From Dyella monticola (GTDB lineage: Bacteria; Pseudomonadota; Gammaproteobacteria; Xanthomonadales; Rhodanobacteraceae): a stretch of DNA of 64,000 nt. A model generated the notes under the pieces. The model did no database searches, was not told where the DNA came from, and saw only the letters and a program-made list of their open reading frames with translations. The stretch is from positions 1-64,000 of the forward strand of contig NZ_QRBE01000014.1 of assembly GCF_003363155.1 (NCBI RefSeq), in the 5' to 3' direction. Numbering within the stretch: the stretch's first letter is position 1; every line of letters begins with the position of its first letter. The position numbers were made by a program, and so were the translations under genes. This document shows, piece after piece, positions 56,687 to 64,000 of the stretch.

Positions 56687-58108
56687 TTACGCTCCTGCCC
56701 GCTGTATTTCGATCGAATGCATTGGCACACCTACCAGCCCATGGCGCATGGTGCTGTCGCTGGCCTTGAACGTGAGCGCATCGTGAATCCAATGTTGTTG
56801 AGTATGGTCGTCCTGCGACCCTGTCGCCAGCGCCACGTCAACCGAGTAATCGCCCGCAGGGAGTATCGGCATCCGGAACTTGAACATTGCACGGAGACAT
56901 TCGCCCGCAACAGCACTCATGGGTTGCTCGCGATACGTCAGATAGGTGTTGTCACCGAATAAGCGTTGCCCTAATCGATCCTTTATGTAGAAACCGAAAA
57001 TGGGCGCTTCCAGCAATTGGGACGACGACGCCTCGATCGCCAGCGTCACCACTTCTCCGCCAGTAAGCAGCCGGCTGGCTTCACCGCGAAAATCGAGCAG
57101 CCGGACATCCGTGATCTTGGCTGCACCCGCGCCGAATTCGCTGCCGGTTGCGTCCGGATCGAACTCGAATACCTCGACCCGGTTGCGTGTTCCACCGTCT
57201 TGAAGTATCGGCATTCGTGCATCCACCACGTCGACGGGTACGTCCAACGTCGGCCGCTTGAATGAGGTTCGTGTGGAGATTCCCTTGCTCCCCGAAGCCT
57301 GAGCACCAGAACGCACGGCCACGCTCTCGCCCGTGATTGAACGATCTGCCGCATGCTGCTCGGCGAGATATTGCTCCACCACGTTCCGGGTCGGTCCGTC
57401 CACGATCATGCGACCTTGATCGAGCCAGATCGCGCGATCGCACAAGTTGGTTACGGCCGTCGTATCGTGGCTGACGAACAGTAGCGTCCCGCGCTTCTGG
57501 AAATCGCGCATGAAGCGCATGCATTTTTGCGTGAAGCGTACGTCGCCTACGCTGAGCGCTTCGTCGATCACCAGTGTGTCGGCGTCCACATGTGCCGCAA
57601 TCGCGAACGCCAGACGTACGTACATACCGCTGGAATAAGTCTTTACCGGCTGCCGAATGAAGTCGCCGATGTCGGCAAACGCGAGAATGGAGTTGAAGCG
57701 CTTGCGCAGCTCGGCCTCGGGAATGCCATATAGCAATCCGCTGAGATAGACGTTTTCTTCGCCGGTGAACTCCGGATTGAACCCTGCCCCAAGCTCTAGC
57801 AACGCGGCAATGCGGCCGTGATTCTTGATGCTGCCTTCGCTTGGATGGAGCGTGCCGCAGATCATCTGCAGCAGGGTCGACTTACCCGATCCGTTGCGCC
57901 CGATGATGCCGACCGTCTCACCGCGCTTGACGTTAAAACTTACATTGCGCAGCGCCCAGAATTCTTCGTAGTAGGCCAAACCATGCTTTCCGAGCAACCC
58001 ACCAACGCGCGGGAAAATCATCTGTTTGAGGCGGTCGGCCGGCTTTGCATAGATGTAATACTTCTTGCCGAGCGAATCGACGGAAATGGTCAAGTCTTCA
58101 GAGGACAT
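56687..58108 (-). CDS. wzt: O-antigen ABC exporter ATPase with C-terminal glycan-recognition extension
   Basis: 473 residues from the ATG at 58108 ([20 protein letters not shown]). The ATPase part (about 1-250) has Walker [10 protein letters not shown], signature [12 protein letters not shown] and Walker [14 protein letters not shown]. After a linker, residues about 310-465 form a beta-rich domain ([34 protein letters not shown]) like the Wzt C-terminal domain that binds the capped end of the O-chain. It powers export of a finished lipid-linked polysaccharide. It overlaps wzm by 11 bases, and the fusion-protein gene follows. Confidence 0.93.
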   Translation of the reverse strand: MSSEDLTISVDSLGKKYYIYAKPADRLKQMIFPRVGGLLGKHGLAYYEEFWALRNVSFNVKRGETVGIIGRNGSGKSTLLQMICGTLHPSEGSIKNHGRIAALLELGAGFNPEFTGEENVYLSGLLYGIPEAELRKRFNSILAFADIGDFIRQPVKTYSSGMYVRLAFAIAAHVDADTLVIDEALSVGDVRFTQKCMRFMRDFQKRGTLLFVSHDTTAVTNLCDRAIWLDQGRMIVDGPTRNVVEQYLAEQHAADRSITGESVAVRSGAQASGSKGISTRTSFKRPTLDVPVDVVDARMPILQDGGTRNRVEVFEFDPDATGSEFGAGAAKITDVRLLDFRGEASRLLTGGEVVTLAIEASSSQLLEAPIFGFYIKDRLGQRLFGDNTYLTYREQPMSAVAGECLRAMFKFRMPILPAGDYSVDVALATGSQDDHTQQHWIHDALTFKASDSTMRHGLVGVPMHSIEIQRAGA

Positions 58109-58922
58109 CGGCAAAACCCTTGCGCGTGCGCTCGAACCAGCAGAAAGAGCCCCATGCGAACAGGCACGCGGCGACCGCATAGGCGCCCAACAGCCCCCAG
58201 TTCGGTGCGCGTCCCCACACCAGTACGTCGCGCGAGGCGTTGACGATCGCCGTCAGCGGGTTGAGGTAAAGCAGCTTCTGATAAGGCTCAGGAATAAGCG
58301 ACTGGGGATAGAAGATCGGCGCCAGGAACATCATCATCATGGTGATGATGCCCATGGCCTGCTTAAGATCGCGCAGAAATACCCCGAGTGAACTGAGCAG
58401 CCAGATCAACCCGACCACGAAGGGAATGAAGGCCGCAACAACGATTGGGAAATACACCATCGTCCACGGGACACTGCCTCGTACCACCAGAGAAAATATC
58501 AGCAGCACGATGGTGGAGACGAGCAGATGGAACAGCGCCGAGCCCAGCGTGCTCCACGACAACGTCTCCAGCGGAAAAACCACCTTTTTCACGAAATTGG
58601 TATTTTCCACGATCAACGTCGGCGCGCGATTAGCACATTCGGCGAACATGTTATTGATGTTCAGCCCCGCAAACAGAATCACGGCGAACTCGACATGGCC
58701 AGAAACCTGATCGTTCCAGCGGGATTTGAAGATCAGCCCGAACACGAACGTATAGACACCCAGCATCAGGAGAGGATTGAAGAACGACCACAGCAGGCCG
58801 ATGAAGGATCCGCGGTAACGCCCGACTACGTCTCTGCGCGCCAGCTGCAGCACGAGGGCGAAATGCCGGGCCAGCACCTTATATGGAGATGATGGATCGC
58901 GAAGGCGATAAGTTGAAATCAT
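58098..58922 (-). CDS. wzm: O-antigen ABC exporter permease
   Basis: 274 residues with six membrane helices of the ABC-2 type. FALVLQLARRDVVGRYRGSFIG is the amphipathic coupling region, and IVENTNFVKKVVFPLETL and MMFLAPIFYPQSLIPEPYQ are typical of Wzm and KpsM proteins. With Wzt it exports undecaprenyl-linked glycan to the periplasm. It starts the transport and synthesis unit, which runs away from metB; 89 bases separate it from the metB stop. Confidence 0.93.
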   Translation of the reverse strand: MISTYRLRDPSSPYKVLARHFALVLQLARRDVVGRYRGSFIGLLWSFFNPLLMLGVYTFVFGLIFKSRWNDQVSGHVEFAVILFAGLNINNMFAECANRAPTLIVENTNFVKKVVFPLETLSWSTLGSALFHLLVSTIVLLIFSLVVRGSVPWTMVYFPIVVAAFIPFVVGLIWLLSSLGVFLRDLKQAMGIITMMMMFLAPIFYPQSLIPEPYQKLLYLNPLTAIVNASRDVLVWGRAPNWGLLGAYAVAACLFAWGSFCWFERTRKGFADVL

Positions 58923-59011
58923 GCGTTGCTCATTGTGAAGTCGCGGCCCGAAGGGCTTCGATGCGCGTTGCCTGATTAGGCAGAACCTGTACCACGAAGA
59001 TCCGTGGCAAT

Positions 59012-60196
59012 TCAGGCGAGCGCCGCAGCCAATTCATTGGTGAGATCGGCCACGTCCTCCACACCTACCGAAAGCCGGATGAGGCTGTCACTGATGCCCA
59101 ATCGCTTACGGTTTGCGGGTGGCACCGATGCGTGCGTCATAATGGCTGGATGCTCGATCAGGCTCTCCACGCCCCCGAGCGACTCGGCCAGCGCGAAGAG
59201 CTCGCAACGCTCCAGGGTGCGGCGCGCTTTTTTCAAGCCGCCTTTGACTTCGATGCTGATGATGCCGCCGAAACCGTTCATCTGACGGCGCGCGAGCGCA
59301 TGCTGGGGATGACTCTTCAAGCCGGGATAGATGACTCGCTCGATGGCCGGATGAGCCTCCAGCCACTTAGCCAGCCGCATCGCGCCTTCGCAATGCGCTT
59401 TCATTCTTAGATGCAGGGTCTTCAGGCCGCGCATGGCGAGGAACGCGTCAAACGGCCCAGCTACTGCTCCCACGGAGTTCTGCAGGAAGCCCATGCGTTC
59501 GGCCAATTCAGATGAACCGGCCACGACGATGCCGCCGACCATGTCGGAATGTCCATTGAGGTACTTGGTGGCCGAATGCAGCACCAGATCGGCACCATGC
59601 TCTAGGGGGCGCTGAAGTATCGGCGAGCAGAAGGTGTTGTCGACCACCAAGATTAGCCCGTGCTTCTTCGCAAAGGCCGCAATCTTGTCCAGGTCGACCA
59701 GCTTGAGCATCGGGTTGGTGGGCGTTTCGGCCCAGATCATCCGGGTATTGGGCTTGAGCGCAGCTTTGAGTGCGTGGCTGTCGTTGAGATCGATGAAGCT
59801 GAAATCCAGCCCCGCGGATCGACGCCGTACGCGCTCGAACAGGCGATAGCTGCCGCCGTACAGATCATCCATCGCAATGACGTGGCTGCCTGCGTCCAAG
59901 AGGTCGAGCACGGTAGCCGCAGCGGCCAGCCCGGAGGCGAAGGCAAAGGCCGCCACGCCTCCCTCAAGCTCGGCCACGCAACGCTCGTACGCCATGCGCG
60001 TGGGGTTCTGCGTGCGGGAATATTCGTAGCCCTTGTGCACGCCCGGGCTTTCCTGCACGTAAGTGGAAGTCGCATAGATCGGTGTCATGATCGCGCCGGT
60101 GGCAGGATCGGGATGCTGTCCGGCATGAATCGCCAAGGTTCCCAGCCCCAGCCCCAGCCTCGGCTTCCTTGCGACGCCCCTGGTCGATTTGCTCAT
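59012..60196 (-). CDS. metB: Cystathionine gamma-synthase / related trans-sulfuration PLP enzyme
   Basis: 394 residues from the ATG at 60196 (MSKSTRGVARKPRLG). The PLP lysine is in HSATKYLNGHSD, and GYEYSRTQNPTR, FASGLAAAATVL and ESLGGVESLIEHPA are typical of the Cys/Met metabolism family. Xanthomonas places the equivalent gene at the edge of its LPS locus and calls it metB; a cystathionine gamma-lyase or O-succinylhomoserine sulfhydrylase cannot be excluded. No MetJ box was found in its upstream region. Confidence 0.9.
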   Translation of the reverse strand: MSKSTRGVARKPRLGLGLGTLAIHAGQHPDPATGAIMTPIYATSTYVQESPGVHKGYEYSRTQNPTRMAYERCVAELEGGVAAFAFASGLAAAATVLDLLDAGSHVIAMDDLYGGSYRLFERVRRRSAGLDFSFIDLNDSHALKAALKPNTRMIWAETPTNPMLKLVDLDKIAAFAKKHGLILVVDNTFCSPILQRPLEHGADLVLHSATKYLNGHSDMVGGIVVAGSSELAERMGFLQNSVGAVAGPFDAFLAMRGLKTLHLRMKAHCEGAMRLAKWLEAHPAIERVIYPGLKSHPQHALARRQMNGFGGIISIEVKGGLKKARRTLERCELFALAESLGGVESLIEHPAIMTHASVPPANRKRLGISDSLIRLSVGVEDVADLTNELAAALA

Positions 60197-60521
60197 ATCC
60201 ACGCTACCCCATCTTGCTCGATGTCAAAACGCCAATCTTACCCGCGGGCGGGTTCTGAACAGGAATCTGGCAGAACAAAACATTCATAAACCTGTGATAA
60301 GCGGTTGATCGGATCGCTTCGCGAGGGGTGACGCCTCACTGTTCTTCACCCACCCTTGTTCAAATTCCTTTGCAAAGCAAGCCCTTGGGTCGCGCCACGT
60401 CCTTCAATATGAACGGAGCGAGAAACCTATCGCAAAGCTGAGGAAATATGTAACAAAACGTCAGTAGCGCGTAAGTTTGATGTAATCTCTCCGTCATGCT
60501 TCCGCCAGCAGCCCTCGCCCC
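60197..60521. other. Divergent intergenic region between metB and a sulfotransferase-like gene
   Basis: 325 bases holding the divergent starts. The sequence is more A/T-rich near 60240-60300 and 60400-60490. Promoters could not be assigned with confidence. The small open frames here lack ribosome binding sites. Confidence 0.5.
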
Positions 60522-61343
60522 ATGAGCGATCGCCCTGTACTGATCCATTACCACATCTTCAAAAACGCCGGCAGCAGTGTAGATGCCAGTCTGCAGCAGT
60601 CTTTTGGGAACCGCTGGGGAACCTTTGAGGGAACCCACGCGCATGCCATCCAGTCAAGCAGGCAACTAGGGCAGTTCATCGCCGCCCATCCACATCTAGA
60701 CGCTATCTCAAGTCATCTGGCCCGACCGCCTATTCCCTACACAGGGTGCTTGCCCGTCGTATTCATCAGGCACCCGTTGCTACGCGCCTATTCCGTTTAC
60801 AACTTCACACGCTCCGATTCTTCCCAACCTTACTCGGATGTCGCCCAATATCTGGGCTTTTCCGATTACGTTGCCTGGGCCTTGAGAAAGGAAGCGGGAA
60901 GTATCGTTATTCGCGATTACCAGGTCGTGCATCTTTCCGACGCGTCCTGGCGTGCTGACCATATTTTGGAAGCCAAGGCGCAGCCCTCGGATCTGGAGCA
61001 GGCATGCAAGTTGTTGACCGAATGGGGAGCGGCAGGTGTCGTAGAGCAGTTTGAGCTGTCCACGCAGGTATTCCAGGGCATGTATAAGCGCCAACTGCCG
61101 GACCTGGTGTTCCTGCCACGCCGGGAAAACGTGACCTCCAAAGAATGGCTCCTCCCCGATGATCAGTTAGATCGGCTAAGACGCGCCCTCGGGGAGTCGC
61201 TTTATTCAGATTTCATGGAGGTCAATCAACTTGACCTCGCGCTGCATGCCCACGCCCGTACCTTGCTGGCCAAGGCCGCGCGGCGTATCGGGCTAATCCC
61301 TTCAACAGGGGATGGCAAAGAGCCCCTTCCGATTGGGGCATGA
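60522..61343 (+). CDS. Predicted carbohydrate sulfotransferase-like protein
   Basis: 273 residues. HIFKNAGSSVDASL at 11-24 matches the 5'-phosphosulfate loop (the HIPKTGGTS type) of the Sulfotransfer_2-like group, and VVFIRHPLLRAYSVYNF at 79-95 matches the 3'-phosphate site with Arg and Ser in the expected places. No signal peptide or membrane helix. It diverges from metB and lies 100 bases before rmlB, so it belongs to the polysaccharide island. Together with the membrane-tethered enzyme at 44936 it gives the island two possible PAPS users. The family also includes proteins with unproven activity. Confidence 0.72.
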   Translation: MSDRPVLIHYHIFKNAGSSVDASLQQSFGNRWGTFEGTHAHAIQSSRQLGQFIAAHPHLDAISSHLARPPIPYTGCLPVVFIRHPLLRAYSVYNFTRSDSSQPYSDVAQYLGFSDYVAWALRKEAGSIVIRDYQVVHLSDASWRADHILEAKAQPSDLEQACKLLTEWGAAGVVEQFELSTQVFQGMYKRQLPDLVFLPRRENVTSKEWLLPDDQLDRLRRALGESLYSDFMEVNQLDLALHAHARTLLAKAARRIGLIPSTGDGKEPLPIGA

Positions 61344-61444
61344 ACATGCAAATGCCCGGCTAACGGCAAAATCCTCCCGACAGGTGCCGCACGTCATTGC
61401 TCATGTGACAAAATACTGGGCCGCTCCGGGAGTTACGGTTATCT

Positions 61445-62494
61445 ATGAAGACCTTGCTTGTTACCGGCGGCGCCGGTTTTATTGGCGCCAACTTTGTACT
61501 GCAAGCCATTGCTGATGGCGGGCGCGTCGTCAATCTGGACAAGCTCACTTATGCCGGCAACCTCGACACGCTCGCTCCGTTGAGCGACAACGACCGGCAC
61601 ATTTTCGTGCAAGGCGATATCGGTGATCGCGATCTGGTCCATCGCCTCCTCGTTGAGCACCGGCCTGATGCAGTCGTCAATTTCGCTGCCGAATCCCACG
61701 TCGACCGCTCTATTGATGGGCCCGCGGCCTTTGTCCATACCAATGTGGTGGGTACGCTCGGCTTGCTCGAAGCCTCGCGCGATTACTGGCGTTCTCAGGA
61801 GGACATGGCGCGCGAGCAATTTCGCTTTCTTCATGTATCCACCGACGAAGTTTATGGATCGCTTGGTGCCGACGGAAAATTTTCAGAAACGACGCCTTAC
61901 GCACCGAACTCCCCTTATTCAGCATCGAAGGCCGCATCGGACCACCTGGTACGAGCGTTCCATCATACATACGGCCTTCCGACGCTCACCACTAACTGCT
62001 CCAATAACTACGGGCCATTCCAGTTCCCTGAAAAGCTGATTCCGCTGATCATCCAAAAGGCCATGAGCGGGCAGCCCTTGCCGGTCTATGGCGATGGCAT
62101 GAACATCCGTGACTGGTTGTTTGTCGGAGATCACTGTTCGGCCATTCGCCGCGTGCTGGATGGTGGCCGCGTCGGCGAGACTTACAACGTGGGCGGCAAC
62201 GCCGAGCGCACCAACATCACTGTGGTAAAGACCATCTGCGCCCTGCTTGATGCCAAGCGTCCGCTGTCCGAGGGCCGCAAGCATGAGTCGCTCATTACCC
62301 ATGTAAAGGATCGTCCCGGCCACGATCGCCGTTACGCCATCGATTCAAGCAAGCTGCAGGGCGAACTGAGTTGGAAACCCTCACATACCTTCGAGAGCGG
62401 CATTGAAGCCACCGTCGATTGGTATCTGGCAAACCAGGCATGGACCCAACGCGTACTCGACGGCAGCTATCGCATGGAGCGCCTGGGCGTATGA
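61445..62494 (+). CDS. rmlB: dTDP-glucose 4,6-dehydratase
   Basis: 349 residues. It oxidises, dehydrates and reduces dTDP-glucose to dTDP-4-keto-6-deoxyglucose. The NAD site is [21 protein letters not shown] and [11 protein letters not shown] hold the active-site Thr, Asp, Glu, Tyr and Lys, and [14 protein letters not shown] is standard. Its stop overlaps the rmlA start in ATGA. The order rmlBACD matches Xanthomonas. Confidence 0.96.
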   Translation: MKTLLVTGGAGFIGANFVLQAIADGGRVVNLDKLTYAGNLDTLAPLSDNDRHIFVQGDIGDRDLVHRLLVEHRPDAVVNFAAESHVDRSIDGPAAFVHTNVVGTLGLLEASRDYWRSQEDMAREQFRFLHVSTDEVYGSLGADGKFSETTPYAPNSPYSASKAASDHLVRAFHHTYGLPTLTTNCSNNYGPFQFPEKLIPLIIQKAMSGQPLPVYGDGMNIRDWLFVGDHCSAIRRVLDGGRVGETYNVGGNAERTNITVVKTICALLDAKRPLSEGRKHESLITHVKDRPGHDRRYAIDSSKLQGELSWKPSHTFESGIEATVDWYLANQAWTQRVLDGSYRMERLGV

Positions 62495-63378
62495 GCACAC
62501 GCAAGGGCATCATCCTGGCCGGTGGCTCCGGCACGCGTCTTTATCCGATCACTCAAGCCGTCAGCAAGCAGCTGTTGCCGGTCTACGACAAGCCGATGAT
62601 CTTCTACCCGCTGGCCACGCTGATGCTGGCGGGTATCCGCGAGATCCTGGTGATCAATACACCGCACGAACAAGCCTTGTTTCAGCGTCTGCTCGGCGAC
62701 GGTTCGCAGTGGGGTATCGACATTCGCTATGCGGTGCAGCCATCACCCGATGGCCTGGCGCAGGCCTTTCTGATCGGCCGCGACTTCATTGGCAATGATC
62801 CGAGCTGCCTGGTGCTGGGCGACAATATCTTCTATGGCGTGGGCCTGACTGAGCGCCTCCGACGCGCAGATGCGCGGCAGGACGGCGCCACAGTATTCGG
62901 CTACTGGGTGCGCGATCCCGAGCGCTACGGCGTAGCCGAATTCGACGGTGACGGCCGCGTCATCGGCCTGGAAGAAAAGCCCACCAAACCCAAATCCCAG
63001 TACGCAGTGACCGGCTTGTACTTTTACGATGCGCGCGTGTGCGATTACGCGGCCGACCTGAAACCATCCACGCGAGGCGAATTGGAAATCACCGATCTCA
63101 ATCGCCGTTACCTGGAAGACAATTCGCTGCATCTGGAACAACTCGGCCGCGGTTATGCGTGGCTGGATACCGGCACGCACGAGTCGTTGATGGAGGCGGG
63201 CAATTACATCGAAACCATCGAGAACCGCCAGGGTTTGAAGGTGTGCTGCCCTGAAGAGGTGGCGTATTCGCACGGCTGGATCGATGCCGAGCAAGTCAAG
63301 CGGCTTGCCGCGCCGCTCTCCAAGACCGGCTATGGCCAATATCTCTTGCGCCTGATCGAGCAGGGCTACGTGAAATGA
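62491..63378 (+). CDS. rmlA: Glucose-1-phosphate thymidylyltransferase
   Basis: 295 residues, starting [19 protein letters not shown], which is the nucleotide-binding loop. It joins dTTP and glucose-1-phosphate. VLGDNIFYG and the [20 protein letters not shown] region are typical of the long RmlA type. It overlaps rmlB and rmlC by four bases each. Confidence 0.96.
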   Translation: MSTRKGIILAGGSGTRLYPITQAVSKQLLPVYDKPMIFYPLATLMLAGIREILVINTPHEQALFQRLLGDGSQWGIDIRYAVQPSPDGLAQAFLIGRDFIGNDPSCLVLGDNIFYGVGLTERLRRADARQDGATVFGYWVRDPERYGVAEFDGDGRVIGLEEKPTKPKSQYAVTGLYFYDARVCDYAADLKPSTRGELEITDLNRRYLEDNSLHLEQLGRGYAWLDTGTHESLMEAGNYIETIENRQGLKVCCPEEVAYSHGWIDAEQVKRLAAPLSKTGYGQYLLRLIEQGYVK

Positions 63379-63932
63379 AGGTCGTTACCACTTCACTTCC
63401 CGGAGCTTTCATCATCGAACCCCAGGTCTTTGGCGACGCGCGCGGCTATTTCTACGAAAGCTACAACCAGTCGAAGTACGCGGCTGCCGGCATCATATCC
63501 ACGTTCGTACAAAGCAACGTCTCGCGCTCCGGCAAGGGCGTCCTGCGCGGGCTGCATTACCAGTGGCCCAATCCGCAGGGCAAGCTCGTCAGCGTGCTGG
63601 AAGGGGAGGTCTACGACGTAGCCGTGGACATCCGGCGTGGCTCGCCCACGTTCGGGCAATCGGTCGGCGTCATGCTCACCGCCGACAACCATCGTCACTT
63701 CTGGATTCCGGAAGGCTTTGCGCACGGCTTCTGCGTGCTGTCCGAGTACGCCACGTTCGCTTACCAATGCACTGCGCTGTACGACGCGAAAGCCGATGCA
63801 GGCATTCGCTGGAACGACGCGGCGCTCGGCATCGACTGGCCACTCAGTGCGCCGCAACTGTCCGATAAAGACCTCAAAGCACCGCTGCTGGCCGATGTGC
63901 CGGCGGAACGCTTGCCCGTGTTTGTCGCATGA
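63375..63932 (+). CDS. rmlC: dTDP-4-dehydrorhamnose 3,5-epimerase
   Basis: 185 residues of the RmlC cupin fold. Active-site blocks are [38 protein letters not shown] and [11 protein letters not shown]. It epimerises C3 and C5 of the 4-keto sugar. The start overlaps rmlA by four bases and the stop overlaps rmlD by four. Confidence 0.96.
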   Translation: MKVVTTSLPGAFIIEPQVFGDARGYFYESYNQSKYAAAGIISTFVQSNVSRSGKGVLRGLHYQWPNPQGKLVSVLEGEVYDVAVDIRRGSPTFGQSVGVMLTADNHRHFWIPEGFAHGFCVLSEYATFAYQCTALYDAKADAGIRWNDAALGIDWPLSAPQLSDKDLKAPLLADVPAERLPVFVA

Positions 63933-64000
63933 ACACCATTTTGCTTCTTGGCGCCAACGGGCAGCTCGGCAGTAGTTTTCTCAAGAACGATGCGCTGTCG
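63929..64000 (+). CDS. rmlD: dTDP-4-dehydrorhamnose reductase, N-terminus only
   Basis: The 24 codons before the window edge read [17 protein letters not shown], the NAD(P)-binding start of RmlD. It completes dTDP-L-rhamnose synthesis. The start overlaps the rmlC stop by four bases. The rest is outside the window. Confidence 0.88.
   Translation, partial: MNTILLLGANGQLGSSFLKNDALS

Noticed and set aside
1-64000. CRISPR arrays, tRNA or rRNA genes
   Set aside because: None were seen on either strand by reading; no regular spaced repeats or cloverleaf sequences were found.

Overview
The window reads as chromosomal DNA of a high-GC gammaproteobacterium of the order Xanthomonadales (Lysobacterales), most likely a Rhodanobacteraceae-type genus such as Dyella, Luteibacter or Frateuria. 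The grounds are the protein families (RF3, FadE, GTP-dependent PEP carboxykinase, Hsp33, ETF/ETF-QO), many genes that overlap by 1-4 bases, and above all a polysaccharide locus lying between etfBA and metB, the slot used by Xanthomonas for its variable LPS O-antigen genes. The genus is an inference.

Layout. (1) 1-537: the start of an unrecognised Ser/Pro-rich protein that runs off the left edge. (2) 789-8603: prfC, then a signalling operon of a hybrid kinase with three receiver domains, a CheR, a CheB and a receiver-GGDEF protein. (3) 8699-14173: CPBP membrane protease, DUF4442 protein, and FadE with an alpha/beta hydrolase facing a TetR regulator. (4) 14351-19194: PEP carboxykinase; an ECF sigma, anti-sigma and DUF4097 protein operon; a predicted outer-membrane protein. 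(5) 19356-28600: a GAF-GAF-GGDEF-EAL protein behind a near-consensus sigma-54 promoter, Hsp33, MtgA, a GtrB-like transferase, a CBS protein, an MFS-fold transporter and a serine hydrolase. (6) 28659-35000: a TonB-like protein, a MetJ domain fused to a histone H1-like tail, gcvT/gcvH, an AlkB-like dioxygenase and an amidase. (7) 35099-40671: ETF-QO and etfBA, with a GT2-GT4 glycosyltransferase gene between them. (8) 40730-64000: the polysaccharide island up to and past metB: sugar aminotransferase, cysNC, cysD, sulfotransferase, a decayed IS3 element, an A/T-rich membrane protein, two methyltransferases, a GtrA/GtrB/reductase cassette, a methyltransferase-coiled-coil-GT2-GT4 fusion, Wzt, Wzm, metB, a second predicted sulfotransferase and rmlBACD (rmlD cut by the edge).

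How the island may work (inference from families and order): RmlABCD make dTDP-L-rhamnose, and the aminotransferase may draw on the shared 4-keto intermediate. GT2-GT4 enzymes build a chain on a lipid carrier. A methyltransferase joined to a coiled coil could cap and measure it, and Wzm/Wzt, whose ATPase carries a C-terminal extension typical of glycan-recognising Wzt proteins, would export it. CysD and CysNC make PAPS and two sulfotransferase-like proteins could use it, so a sulfated surface glycan is predicted. A Gtr-like cassette may add side branches.

The features most worth a second look are the MetJ-histone fusion, the PAPS/sulfotransferase set inside an O-antigen locus, the cap-ruler-polymerase fusion, and the sigma-54 promoter before the c-di-GMP gene. 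Start codons were chosen by reading upstream sequence for ribosome binding sites and by family length; no searches could be run.
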